Counted from the stretch's first letter, positions 1 to 6,136 are shown. The stretch is 6,424 bases of DNA from a bacterium (GCA_018819665.1 JAHJOY010000312.1:1-6424); one strand, 5' to 3'. A program made the numbers and translations. The notes: a model not told the origin generated them from the sequence alone.

Positions 1-504
1 ATGGGTCTCCTAAATCCGCGGGAAGGGAAAGTAGAAATTTTTGGAAAAGAACGAAAAGTAGAGAATGATTTTGTGGAAGTTAGAGAAAGAATTGGCCTTC
101 TTTTTCAGGATCCGGATGATCAATTATTTAGTCCTACTGTTGCTGAAGATATTGCTTTTGGTCCTCTTAATTTAAGAAAGAATCGCCAGGAAACAAAAGA
201 GATTCTAAAAGAAACCTTAAAGACTTTAGGTTTGGCTGGTTTTGAAGATAGAATTACTTATAATCTTTCCTATGGTGAAAAAAGATTAGTTTCCCTGGCT
301 ACTGTATGGGCAATGCATCCGGAGATTTTATTACTTGATGAACCTACCATCTGGCTTGACGAGGAGACTATTGAAAAGATAGTTCAAATTTTAAACAGCA
401 ATCCCTATTTATCCTATATAATTATTTCCCATGATAAAAAATTTTTAAAAGAGACTACTAATTGTATTTACCTGATGGATAACGGAAAGATAAGGAAAAT
501 ATAG
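1..504 (+). CDS. ABC transporter ATP-binding protein, CbiO/EcfA-like (5' end outside window)
   Basis: This is the C-terminal part of a nucleotide-binding subunit that powers a membrane transporter. Numbering from the first in-window codon, it shows a Q-loop (LLFQDPDDQLF, Q36), an ABC signature LSYGE (89-93), Walker B ILLLDE (109-114) and an H-loop histidine (H144 in IIISHD). The QDPDDQLF and AEDIAFGP stretches are typical of cobalt/nickel and ECF vitamin transporter ATPases. The opening MGLLNPREGKV matches the segment just after Walker A in this family, so the ATG at position 1 is probably internal and about 45 codons with Walker A lie upstream. The implied length of about 215 residues is short for EcfA. 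Two deviations are visible: Y replaces the first G of the LSGGE signature, and the D-loop region reads TIWLDEE, not TAGLDP. The substrate cannot be read from this window; permease subunits would be expected upstream. Confidence 0.9.
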   Translation: MGLLNPREGKVEIFGKERKVENDFVEVRERIGLLFQDPDDQLFSPTVAEDIAFGPLNLRKNRQETKEILKETLKTLGLAGFEDRITYNLSYGEKRLVSLATVWAMHPEILLLDEPTIWLDEETIEKIVQILNSNPYLSYIIISHDKKFLKETTNCIYLMDNGKIRKI

Positions 505-614
505 GCATACAGATTATTTGCTTCAATATTTTACTTCTTTTTAAATTAGTCATTAGTGAATTAGGAATTTACTCCGGCTTTTAAGTTGAATAAATAATAT
601 TAAAAACCAAAATA

Positions 615-633
615 GACAGGCGAGACGCCTGTC
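615..633. repeat. Perfect 8-bp hairpin (GACAGGCG / CGCCTGTC), probable dispersed intergenic repeat
   Basis: GACAGGCG (615-622) and CGCCTGTC (626-633) are perfect inverted repeats around a 3-base AGA loop, followed by CTACGGAGG. The element is G+C rich in an otherwise AT-rich gap. No T-run follows, so it is not a typical intrinsic terminator, although it sits 110 bases after the ABC gene. Its look is that of a short palindromic repeat scattered between genes; only the single copy here is visible, so the dispersed nature is inference. Confidence 0.6.
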
Positions 634-709
634 CTACGGAGGAGGAGTGGCAATGCTCAATACTCGATACGAATAAAAGAAATTCTTATTTTTATTTTTA
701 AAAAATCTT

Positions 710-718
710 TGTTATAAT
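710..718 (+). promoter_or_regulatory. Extended -10 promoter for the YchF-like gene
   Basis: TGTTATAAT is a perfect extended -10 element (TG at 710-711, TATAAT at 713-718). No good -35 hexamer lies 16-18 bases upstream; that region is only T-rich, which fits an extended -10 promoter. Transcription would start near 725 and give a leader of about 60 bases before the ATG at 787. Confidence 0.55.
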
Positions 719-738
719 GAAGTTACACTGTTTCTTTG

Positions 739-767
739 CGAGATACGATTCACGAGATACGAGATAC
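739..767. repeat. Three copies of CGAGATAC in the leader of the YchF-like gene
   Basis: CGAGATAC occurs at 739-746, 753-760 and 760-767, the last two sharing one base. A related CTCGATACGAA lies at 663-673. The copies sit between the presumed transcription start and the ribosome binding site. They look like a degenerate short tandem repeat; no function can be assigned. Confidence 0.6.
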
Positions 768-786
768 AAAATGGGGGGGATAAAAA

Positions 787-1860
787 ATGAAAATTGGAAT
801 TGTAGGGATGCCTTTAGTAGGGAAGACCACTATGTTTAATCTTTTAACCGGCCAGAATAAAGAAGTTTCTGCATTTCCCTCAAAAGGTACAAAGAATATC
901 GGGGTTGCTACTGTTTATGATCACCGAGTAGATTTTTTAAGCTCCCTTTTCATTCCAAAGAAGACCACTTATGCCACTATCGAATTTATAGATATTGCTG
1001 GAATTTCACCAGAATTACCATCAAAAGAGAAAGCAGAGATATTTAACCTTATCCAGGGTGTTGATGCCCTATTATTTGCGATTAGATTATTTGAGGACCC
1101 GGCTGTTGCAGGTGAAAAAGATCCTGTTGTCCAAGTTGAAAATTTAAGGTATGAACTCTTACTTAGAGATTTGGAGGTAGTGGAGAATCGTTTAGGTCGT
1201 TTAAAAAGATCTAAGAAAGAATTAACTCATGATGAATTAATAGAAGAAGAGATTTTAAAAAAATGCAATCAATATCTAAGTGATGATAAGTTTCTCTCCA
1301 ATTTTGAATTTACGGAAGATGAAATAAAGAGGATAAGTAACTTTAGTTTCTATACTCTAAAACCGATAATTATTGCTCTAAATCTTAGTGAGGAACAATT
1401 TAGATCTAATGTATTTCCCCGGAAAGAGGAATTAAACCAACTTATAAAAGATAATAATATGGTGAGCATAGACATCTGTGGAAAAATGGAGATGGAAATA
1501 AGTCAATTAGAACCAGAAGAGAGACAGGTATTTTTAGAGGACCTGGGGTTAAAAGAATCGGGCATTGAAAGGTTATGTCGAATAGGTTATGAACATTTAG
1601 GGCTAATCACCTTTTTTACAGTAGTCAAGGATGAAGTTCGAGCATGGACTATTAAAAATGGTACCCATGCAGTAAAAGCTGCTGGGAAAGTACATTCAGA
1701 TATAGAAAGAGGTTTTATCCGGGCTGAAATTGCTAGATATCAGGATTTGGTTACTCTTGGTTCAATGCACGCAATAAAAGAAAAAGGGCTACTAAAGATT
1801 GAAGGTAAAGATGCTATAATCGAAGATGGTGATATTATTAATTTTCGATTTAATGTTTAA
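787..1860 (+). CDS. ychF: YchF/OLA1-family P-loop NTPase (divergent)
   Basis: At 357 residues this is close to the usual 363 of YchF. YchF/OLA1 proteins are cytoplasmic ribosome-associated P-loop NTPases that prefer ATP and are linked to translation and oxidative stress. Visible motifs are a P-loop GMPLVGKT (7-14), a G3 motif DIAG (69-72) and a charged helical region about 115-165. The G4-equivalent NLSE (199-202) replaces the guanine-specific NKxD, consistent with ATP use. The C-terminal TGS/DUF933 domain (about 273-357) contains VRAWTIKNGT, AAGKVHSDIERGFIRAE and the ending DGDIINFRFNV. The P-loop departs from the usual GLPNVGKST, so this may be a paralogue and not the housekeeping copy. The ATG at 787 is chosen because it follows a G-rich ribosome site (773-780) and starts exactly at the P-loop strand. 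It appears to be transcribed alone from the promoter near 713. Confidence 0.92.
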   Translation: MKIGIVGMPLVGKTTMFNLLTGQNKEVSAFPSKGTKNIGVATVYDHRVDFLSSLFIPKKTTYATIEFIDIAGISPELPSKEKAEIFNLIQGVDALLFAIRLFEDPAVAGEKDPVVQVENLRYELLLRDLEVVENRLGRLKRSKKELTHDELIEEEILKKCNQYLSDDKFLSNFEFTEDEIKRISNFSFYTLKPIIIALNLSEEQFRSNVFPRKEELNQLIKDNNMVSIDICGKMEMEISQLEPEERQVFLEDLGLKESGIERLCRIGYEHLGLITFFTVVKDEVRAWTIKNGTHAVKAAGKVHSDIERGFIRAEIARYQDLVTLGSMHAIKEKGLLKIEGKDAIIEDGDIINFRFNV

Positions 1861-1865
1861 AGCAA

Positions 1866-1889
1866 GTTTTCGGTTCACAGTTTTCAGTT
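1866..1889. repeat. Degenerate tandem repeat GTTTTCNGTT
   Basis: GTTTTCGGTT (1866-1875) and GTTTTCAGTT (1880-1889) are 9/10 identical with a 14-base period, separated by CACA. The copy lies between the YchF stop and the next promoter. No hairpin or T-run is evident, so it is not a convincing terminator. It resembles low-complexity intergenic repeat debris. Confidence 0.45.
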
Positions 1890-1894
1890 AATAG

Positions 1895-1923
1895 TTGACA
1901 AAAATATTTTTTTATATTATATT
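1895..1923 (+). promoter_or_regulatory. Sigma-70-type promoter of the Rrf2 regulator gene
   Basis: A perfect -35 TTGACA (1895-1900) is followed after 17 bases by TATATT (1918-1923), a 5/6 match to the -10 consensus. Transcription would start near 1930, inside the inverted repeat that follows, about 40 bases before the ATG at 1970. Confidence 0.75.
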
Positions 1924-1952
1924 TACTACTAAAGCAATAGTAATAGTAGTAA
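1923..1952. promoter_or_regulatory. Candidate Rrf2 operator (9-bp inverted repeat over the transcription start)
   Basis: TTACTACTA (1923-1931) and TAGTAGTAA (1944-1952) are perfect inverted repeats with a 12-base spacer. Nested inside is TACTA (1927-1931), six bases, then TAGTA (1938-1942). The site begins at the last base of the -10 element and covers the likely start site, where a bound dimer would block transcription. Dyad operators and autoregulation are common for Rrf2 proteins such as IscR and CymR, so binding by the adjacent gene product is a reasonable inference. The sequence does not obviously match the published IscR or CymR consensus. Confidence 0.6.
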
Positions 1953-1969
1953 TTAAGTGAGGTGATTTT

Positions 1970-2386
1970 ATGAGGCTTTCTACCAGAGCAAGATATGGTA
2001 CAAGGTTAATGTTAGAATTAGCCTTAAATTTTGATAAGGGGACTATCTTTTTAAAGGATATTGCCGAAAAGGAAGAGATATCCGAAAAATATTTAAGTCA
2101 TCTGGTTATACCTCTTAAGGCAAGTGGGTTGATAAGCTCCTCTCGAGGGGCACACGGAGGGTATAGGTTAGCGAAATCTCCTTCCAAAATAACTCTCAAA
2201 GAGATTGTGCAAACTTTGGAAGGGGGGATAAGTTGCGTAGAATGTGTAAAAAATCCCTCTGTTTGTCATAGAGTTTCCAAATGTGCAACTCGAGGCATCT
2301 GGGAGAAATTAGATGAAAAAATTTCCGATGAACTTAGCTCTGTTACTTTAGAGGATTTAATGAACTCGCAAAAAGAAATAAACTAA
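1970..2386 (+). CDS. Rrf2-family transcriptional regulator with clustered cysteines
   Basis: This 138-residue protein has the Rrf2 opening MRLSTRARYGTRLMLELA, a winged helix-turn-helix (about 26-60: FLKDIAEKEEISEKYLSHLV) and the family wing SSRGAHGGYRLAKSP (57-71). Four cysteines follow at C89, C92, C99 and C105; the C99-x5-C105 pair and the following TRGIWEKL match the cluster-binding region of IscR-type members, which carry a 2Fe-2S cluster. It therefore probably senses Fe-S, thiol or metal status, while CymR-type members without cysteines respond to cysteine synthase. The ATG is supported by a GAGGTGA ribosome site at 1959-1965. The promoter and dyad immediately upstream suggest autoregulation. 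A CysM gene lies 49 bases downstream on the same strand, so control of sulfur metabolism and the copper genes beyond is plausible but inferred. Confidence 0.93.
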   Translation: MRLSTRARYGTRLMLELALNFDKGTIFLKDIAEKEEISEKYLSHLVIPLKASGLISSSRGAHGGYRLAKSPSKITLKEIVQTLEGGISCVECVKNPSVCHRVSKCATRGIWEKLDEKISDELSSVTLEDLMNSQKEIN

Positions 2387-2415
2387 TTGTTTTGTTATTG
2401 TGTTTCGCATATATT
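2387..2415 (+). promoter_or_regulatory. Possible weak internal promoter before cysM
   Basis: TTGTTT (2387-2392) and TATATT (2410-2415) are separated by 17 bases and lie directly after the regulator stop codon. The -35 matches only three consensus positions, and AT-rich gaps yield such matches by chance. No copy of the upstream dyad occurs here. Read-through from the Rrf2 promoter is equally possible. Confidence 0.25.
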
Positions 2416-2435
2416 AAATAAAAGAGGAGAAAATT

Positions 2436-3344
2436 ATGAACCTGTTGTCAGCTATCGGCAGTACGCCGCTTGTAGAGTTAAATAATCTAAATGGAAATTC
2501 AAAGGTAAGAATTTTTGGCAAGCTTGAAGGAAATAATCCTGGTGGTTCAGTTAAAGATCGTCCTGCTTACTATATGCTCAAAAAAGCAGAAGAGTCAGGT
2601 GAACTTATCAAAGGAAAAACAATACTTGAACCTACTTCAGGAAATACTGGAATTGCCCTGGCAATGATAGGAGCAGCCAAGGGGTACAAAGTAAAACTTT
2701 GCATGCCTGAGTGCGTGAGTTTAGAAAGGCGTCGTGTTATCGAAGCATTTGGAGCGGAAACTATACTCACTCCAGGGGAAGAGGGGACTGATGGGGCTAT
2801 TAGAAAGGCTCACCAACTCATTTCCGAGGAACCGGATAAATATTATATGCCCAATCAATTCGAAAATGAGAGTAATGTTCTTGCTCATTATGAGACCACC
2901 GGACCGGAAATATTTTCGCAAACCAAGGGAGAAATAAATGTATTTGTAGCCGGAATGGGGACCGGAGGGACCTTAATGGGAGTGGCTAAATATCTAAAAG
3001 AAAGAAGACCAGAAATTAAAATTGTAGGAGTTGAACCTATAGTAGGGCATAAAATACAAGGGCTTAAAAATATGCAGGAATCAATCGTTCCCAAAATTTA
3101 CCACTCAGAAAAATTGGATGAGAAGATTATTGTTGAGGATGATCCAGCTTATGAGATGGCAAGATTACTTGCCACTAAAGAAGGTATTTTTGCAGGCATG
3201 TCCAGTGGTGCTGCAGTAGTAGGAGCCTTGCGTATAGCCAAAAAGATAGATTCTGGAATAATTGTAGTAATTTTACCTGATCGAGGAGACAGATATTTAA
3301 GCACTAACTTATTCAGGTCAATATGCGGCAAATGCCCGCCATAA
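2436..3344 (+). CDS. cysM: Cysteine synthase, CysM-like (PLP-dependent O-acetylserine sulfhydrylase)
   Basis: This 302-residue fold-type II PLP enzyme would make cysteine in the cytoplasm from an activated serine (O-acetylserine, or possibly O-phosphoserine) and sulfide or thiosulfate. The PLP lysine is K40 in GGSVKDR. The substrate loop is TSGNT (67-71), the phosphate-binding loop GTGGT (175-179), and SSGAA (256-260) contains the serine near the pyridine nitrogen. LERRRVIEAFGAE, HYETTGPEI and PDRGDRYLST (281-290) resemble CysM more than CysK. The length matches CysM. The ATG follows a good AGAGGAGA ribosome site (2423-2430). It ends in SICGKCPP, with a C297-x2-C300 pair that is not part of the catalytic core. 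It sits between an Rrf2 regulator and a copper ATPase; cysteine supply for thiol or Fe-S repair under metal stress is an inferred role. The real sulfur donor cannot be read from sequence. Confidence 0.93.
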   Translation: MNLLSAIGSTPLVELNNLNGNSKVRIFGKLEGNNPGGSVKDRPAYYMLKKAEESGELIKGKTILEPTSGNTGIALAMIGAAKGYKVKLCMPECVSLERRRVIEAFGAETILTPGEEGTDGAIRKAHQLISEEPDKYYMPNQFENESNVLAHYETTGPEIFSQTKGEINVFVAGMGTGGTLMGVAKYLKERRPEIKIVGVEPIVGHKIQGLKNMQESIVPKIYHSEKLDEKIIVEDDPAYEMARLLATKEGIFAGMSSGAAVVGALRIAKKIDSGIIVVILPDRGDRYLSTNLFRSICGKCPP

Positions 3345-3372
3345 AAAGTTGTATTTGAAAAATAAAATTTAG

Positions 3373-6120
3373 TTGTTTAAGGGGAAGAATTATGGCTTTG
3401 GATCACAGAAAAAAATTGAGCTTAAGCTTTCTGGAATGACTTGTGCAATGTGTGCTGTAACAATTGAGAAGTCATTATTAAATCTAAATGGTGTTATTGA
3501 TGCACAAGTGAATCTTGGAAATGAGAGTGTTGCAGTAGAATATGACTTTTTAAAGATAAAGTATACTGATTTAGACAAAGCCATAAGGGACGCAGGTTAC
3601 CAAGTAATAAACGAAAGAGCCGTTTTAAAAATTGGAGGGATGACTTGTGCATCTTGTGTAAAAACAATCGAAAATTCTCTCCTAAGATTAGATGGAATCA
3701 TAGAGGTTAATATTAATCTTGCTGGTGAAAAAGCACTTGTTATTTATAATCCAAATATTGTAACCCAAGCCGACATGAGAAGAACTATTGAAGAAACCGG
3801 ATATCAATTCTTAGGTATAGAAGGAGAAAAAACAGAAGATCTAGAAAAAACTGCAAGAGAAAGGAATTTGAAAGAAAAACTTAGTAGGATTATTGTTGGT
3901 TTTATCACCGGCATTCTTTTAATGATTCTCATGTATATTCCAATTAATTTACCTTTTCCATTACCTTATTTAATGCTATTTATCTCGACACCTGTTTTTA
4001 TTTATATAAGTTTTCCTATTTTTAATGCGGCATATCGTTCGCTTAAAAATAAGAATCTTAATATGGATGTAATGTATTCTATGGGGATTGGAGTTGCTTT
4101 TATCGCAAGCCTTTTAGCTACTTTTGAATTTATACTTTCCCGTAAATTTTTATTCTTTGAGACAACAATTTTTCTTGCTACATTTCTTACCATGGGGCGA
4201 TATTTAGAAGCAAAGGCAAAAGGGAAGACTTCAGAAGCGATTAAAAAATTAATGGGCTTACAACCAAAAACCGCTGGTGTTTTAAAACCCAAAAATATAG
4301 ATATAGAAATTTTATATTTTAAAGATTGTCCGAACTATAATAAGTCAGCTGAACAAGTAAAAGATGCTCTAAAGGAGTTGAACATTTCTGCCCCCATCAA
4401 TTCTATGGAAGTAAATAAGGAAAATTATCAAAAATATTCCTTTTTTGGGTCACCTACTATTTTAATAAATAAAAGAGATTTAGAAGGGAAGAAAGATAAA
4501 ACATTTAACTGTAGAGTTTACGATTATAATCATAAAAACTTTAGTTATCCTCCTAAAGATATGTTGATTAGCAAATTATTATCATTTTTTGAAGAACAGG
4601 AAATATCTATAGAGAAGATAAAAACAAATGATATTTTAGTAGTTAAACCAGGAGAAAAAATTCCTGTAGACGGAGAAGTTATTGATGGTGAAAGTTATAT
4701 AGATGAATCAATGATTACCGGAGAGTCCATTCCCGCATTGAAAGAAAAAGGTGATAAGGTTATCGGTGGAACTATTAATAAAAATGGTGTAATAAGATTT
4801 AAAGCAACTAAAATAGGAAGAGATACAATGCTATCTCAAATTATAAAACTTATAGAAGAGGCCCAGAGTTCAAAACCACCCATTCAAAGAATTGCAGATA
4901 AGGCAGTAAATTATTTTATTCCTATAGTATTAGTAATTGCTCTTCTTTCTTTTGTGGTCTGGTATTTTATTCTTGATAATAGTTTTCTTTTCGCGTTAAC
5001 TAATTTAATTTCAGTTCTGGTTATAGCTTGCCCGTGTGCACTCGGTCTGGCTACTCCGACTGCTGTGACAGTAGGGGTAGGCAGGGGGGCAGAACTTGGT
5101 GTTCTTATTAAAAATGGAGAAGCTCTGGAAAGGTCGGAGAAATTGACCACCATAATATTTGATAAAACCGGAACCCTTACTAAAGGGGAACCGGAAGTTA
5201 CAGATATAATCGGTATTGGAATTAAAAATAGAGCACTACTAAAATTCACCGCAAGCGTGGAAAAGAATTCTAAACACCCTCTTGCTGAGGCAATCGTAAA
5301 AAAATCAGTTGAGAGTGGCATTAAACTTCTTAGCAGCGAATATTTTAACACTTTTAGGGGGAAAGGTGTAATAGCAAAGGTAGAAGGAAAAGAAATACTT
5401 ATTGGCAACAGAATCCTTTTAAAAGAGAAAAATATTTCACTACCTGAAGGGGTTGAGAAAAATATTTTTCAACTTGAAACCGAAGGAAAAACAGTAATAT
5501 TAATTGCTTTTGATAGCAAGATGGCAGGCATAATTGCTGTTGCAGACACCTTAAAGGAAACAACTAGAGCAGCAATTAAGGAATTTAGGAATATGAAATT
5601 TAATATTTTTATGATTACCGGTGATAATATTAGAACTGCCAAGGCAATTGCTAAGCAAGCTGGAATTGTAAATGTATTAGCAGAAGTTTTACCTCAAGAT
5701 AAAGCAAATGAAGTAAAAAAACTTCAAGAAAAAGGGGAAGTAGTTGCCTTCGTGGGTGATGGCATCAATGACGCACCGGCTCTTGCTCAGGCAGATGTGG
5801 GTATTGCCATAGGCAGCGGTACAGATGTAGCAATAGAAACCGGAGATGTAGTACTTATAAAAGATGATCTTTTGGATACAGTAGCAGCTGTACAATTAAG
5901 TAAAAAAGTAATATCGAGAGTTAGGCAAAATATATTTTGGGCTTTTGCTTATAATACTGCTCTTATTCCGGTAGCGGCAGGAATATTATACCCTTTTTTC
6001 GGAATTACTTTTAGACCTGAATTTGCAGGTTTAGCTATGGCTATGAGCTCTGTAACTGTGGTAAGTCTTTCTTTGATGTTAAAAAAATATGTCCCACCGG
6101 TGAAGAAAATTATAATATGA
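3373..6120 (+). CDS. copA: Cu+-exporting P1B-type ATPase with a thioredoxin-like domain inserted in its actuator domain
   Basis: This 915-residue membrane pump exports Cu+ (possibly Ag+) by ATP hydrolysis. In order: two HMA domains with GMTCAMC (21-27) and GMTCASC (89-95); helices about 171-191, 197-217, 233-255 and 258-276; the actuator domain with TGES (449-452); helices about 513-535 and 539-563 with the metal-site CPC (553-555); the catalytic region with DKTGT (D597), KHPL (H635), MITGDN (747-752) and GDGIND (795-800); and helices about 853-873 and 882-903 with YN (860-861) and MAMSS (889-893). CPC, YN and MxxSS define the Cu+ subgroup. Residues about 308-407 are a foreign thioredoxin-like block; without it the length is about 815, normal for the family. 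The start is uncertain: the TTG at 3373 directly follows a TAG and lacks a ribosome site, whereas the ATG at 3392 has one but is in another frame. The gene lies 28 bases after cysM and 16 before the YHS gene, so it is probably co-transcribed with them. Confidence 0.93.
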   Translation: MFKGKNYGFGSQKKIELKLSGMTCAMCAVTIEKSLLNLNGVIDAQVNLGNESVAVEYDFLKIKYTDLDKAIRDAGYQVINERAVLKIGGMTCASCVKTIENSLLRLDGIIEVNINLAGEKALVIYNPNIVTQADMRRTIEETGYQFLGIEGEKTEDLEKTARERNLKEKLSRIIVGFITGILLMILMYIPINLPFPLPYLMLFISTPVFIYISFPIFNAAYRSLKNKNLNMDVMYSMGIGVAFIASLLATFEFILSRKFLFFETTIFLATFLTMGRYLEAKAKGKTSEAIKKLMGLQPKTAGVLKPKNIDIEILYFKDCPNYNKSAEQVKDALKELNISAPINSMEVNKENYQKYSFFGSPTILINKRDLEGKKDKTFNCRVYDYNHKNFSYPPKDMLISKLLSFFEEQEISIEKIKTNDILVVKPGEKIPVDGEVIDGESYIDESMITGESIPALKEKGDKVIGGTINKNGVIRFKATKIGRDTMLSQIIKLIEEAQSSKPPIQRIADKAVNYFIPIVLVIALLSFVVWYFILDNSFLFALTNLISVLVIACPCALGLATPTAVTVGVGRGAELGVLIKNGEALERSEKLTTIIFDKTGTLTKGEPEVTDIIGIGIKNRALLKFTASVEKNSKHPLAEAIVKKSVESGIKLLSSEYFNTFRGKGVIAKVEGKEILIGNRILLKEKNISLPEGVEKNIFQLETEGKTVILIAFDSKMAGIIAVADTLKETTRAAIKEFRNMKFNIFMITGDNIRTAKAIAKQAGIVNVLAEVLPQDKANEVKKLQEKGEVVAFVGDGINDAPALAQADVGIAIGSGTDVAIETGDVVLIKDDLLDTVAAVQLSKKVISRVRQNIFWAFAYNTALIPVAAGILYPFFGITFRPEFAGLAMAMSSVTVVSLSLMLKKYVPPVKKIII
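3379..3439 (+). other. Alternative ATPase start (ATG 3392) with in-phase A7 slippery site: candidate -1 frameshift or sequence error
   Basis: AAGGGGAAG (3379-3387) is a well-spaced ribosome site for the ATG at 3392. That frame encodes 15 residues, MALDHRKKLSLSFLE, and stops at TGA 3437-3439. Codons AAA (3410-3412) and AAA (3413-3415), preceded by A3409, form the heptamer A-AAA-AAA (3409-3415) in the correct phase for -1 slippage. A -1 shift there, or one extra A, gives MALDHRKKIELKLSGMTC, a natural N-terminus leading directly into the first HMA domain. The TTG at 3373 offers neither a ribosome site nor a family-like N-terminus. Explanations are programmed ribosomal or transcriptional slippage, a homopolymer sequencing error, or a real inactivating mutation. 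No clear downstream stem-loop is seen. Confidence 0.55.
4294..4593 (+). other. Thioredoxin-like domain inserted in the ATPase actuator domain (residues about 308-407)
   Basis: The block starts with a beta strand IDIEILYF and C319-P-N-Y322 at the thioredoxin active-site position. A helix (about 323-337), a strand and a second helix follow. Then comes GSPTILIN (359-366), where P361 occupies the place of the cis-proline, then C380 in NCRVY, and a last helix (about 396-407). This is the layout of stand-alone proteins of about 90 residues seen near mercury and organometal detoxification genes, recalled from family knowledge and not searched. The second CxxC cysteine is Y322, so an ordinary dithiol reductase is unlikely; C319 and C380 could bind metal or form a disulfide. 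Canonical P1B actuators run from the KTAGVL strand through a short turn to ISIEKI; here the turn is replaced by this block. The reading frame is kept on both sides. Confidence 0.75.
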
Positions 6121-6121
6121 G

Positions 6122-6131
6122 AAGGAGGTGA
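6122..6131 (+). promoter_or_regulatory. Near-perfect Shine-Dalgarno AAGGAGGTGA deciding the YHS start
   Basis: AAGGAGGTGA is an almost complete complement of the 16S rRNA 3' end. It starts one base after the ATPase stop and ends five bases before the ATG at 6137. The in-frame GTG at 6128 lies inside this element and is therefore not the start. The strength of the site suggests that the small protein is made in excess over the membrane pump. Confidence 0.85.
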
Positions 6132-6136
6132 CAAAT

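Noticed and set aside
615..640. Intrinsic terminator for the ABC gene
   Set aside because: The hairpin has no following T-run and lies 110 bases after the stop codon.
653..676. Seven-codon frame MLNTRYE after a GGAGGAG stretch, possible leader peptide
   Set aside because: It lies upstream of the likely -10 element at 713 and within repeat-like sequence. The ribosome-like stretch is the flank of the palindromic element.
4002..4292. 96-codon minus-strand open frame
   Set aside because: It is an antisense shadow of the ATPase membrane segments, with no ribosome site or recognisable domain.
4294..4593. Separate overlapping gene for the thioredoxin-like protein
   Set aside because: The block is in the same frame as the ATPase, with no stop codon, and no ATG or ribosome site at its first strand (I309 is ATA). 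It is a domain of the pump, not a separate gene.
4911..5408. 165-codon open frame on the minus strand
   Set aside because: It lies wholly inside the ATPase catalytic region, whose motifs are intact on the plus strand. Its translation is low-complexity and matches no family I recognise.
6128..6136. GTG start for the YHS gene
   Set aside because: The GTG is part of the AAGGAGGTGA ribosome site. The ATG at 6137 has ideal spacing and begins the family-like sequence VIDPVC.
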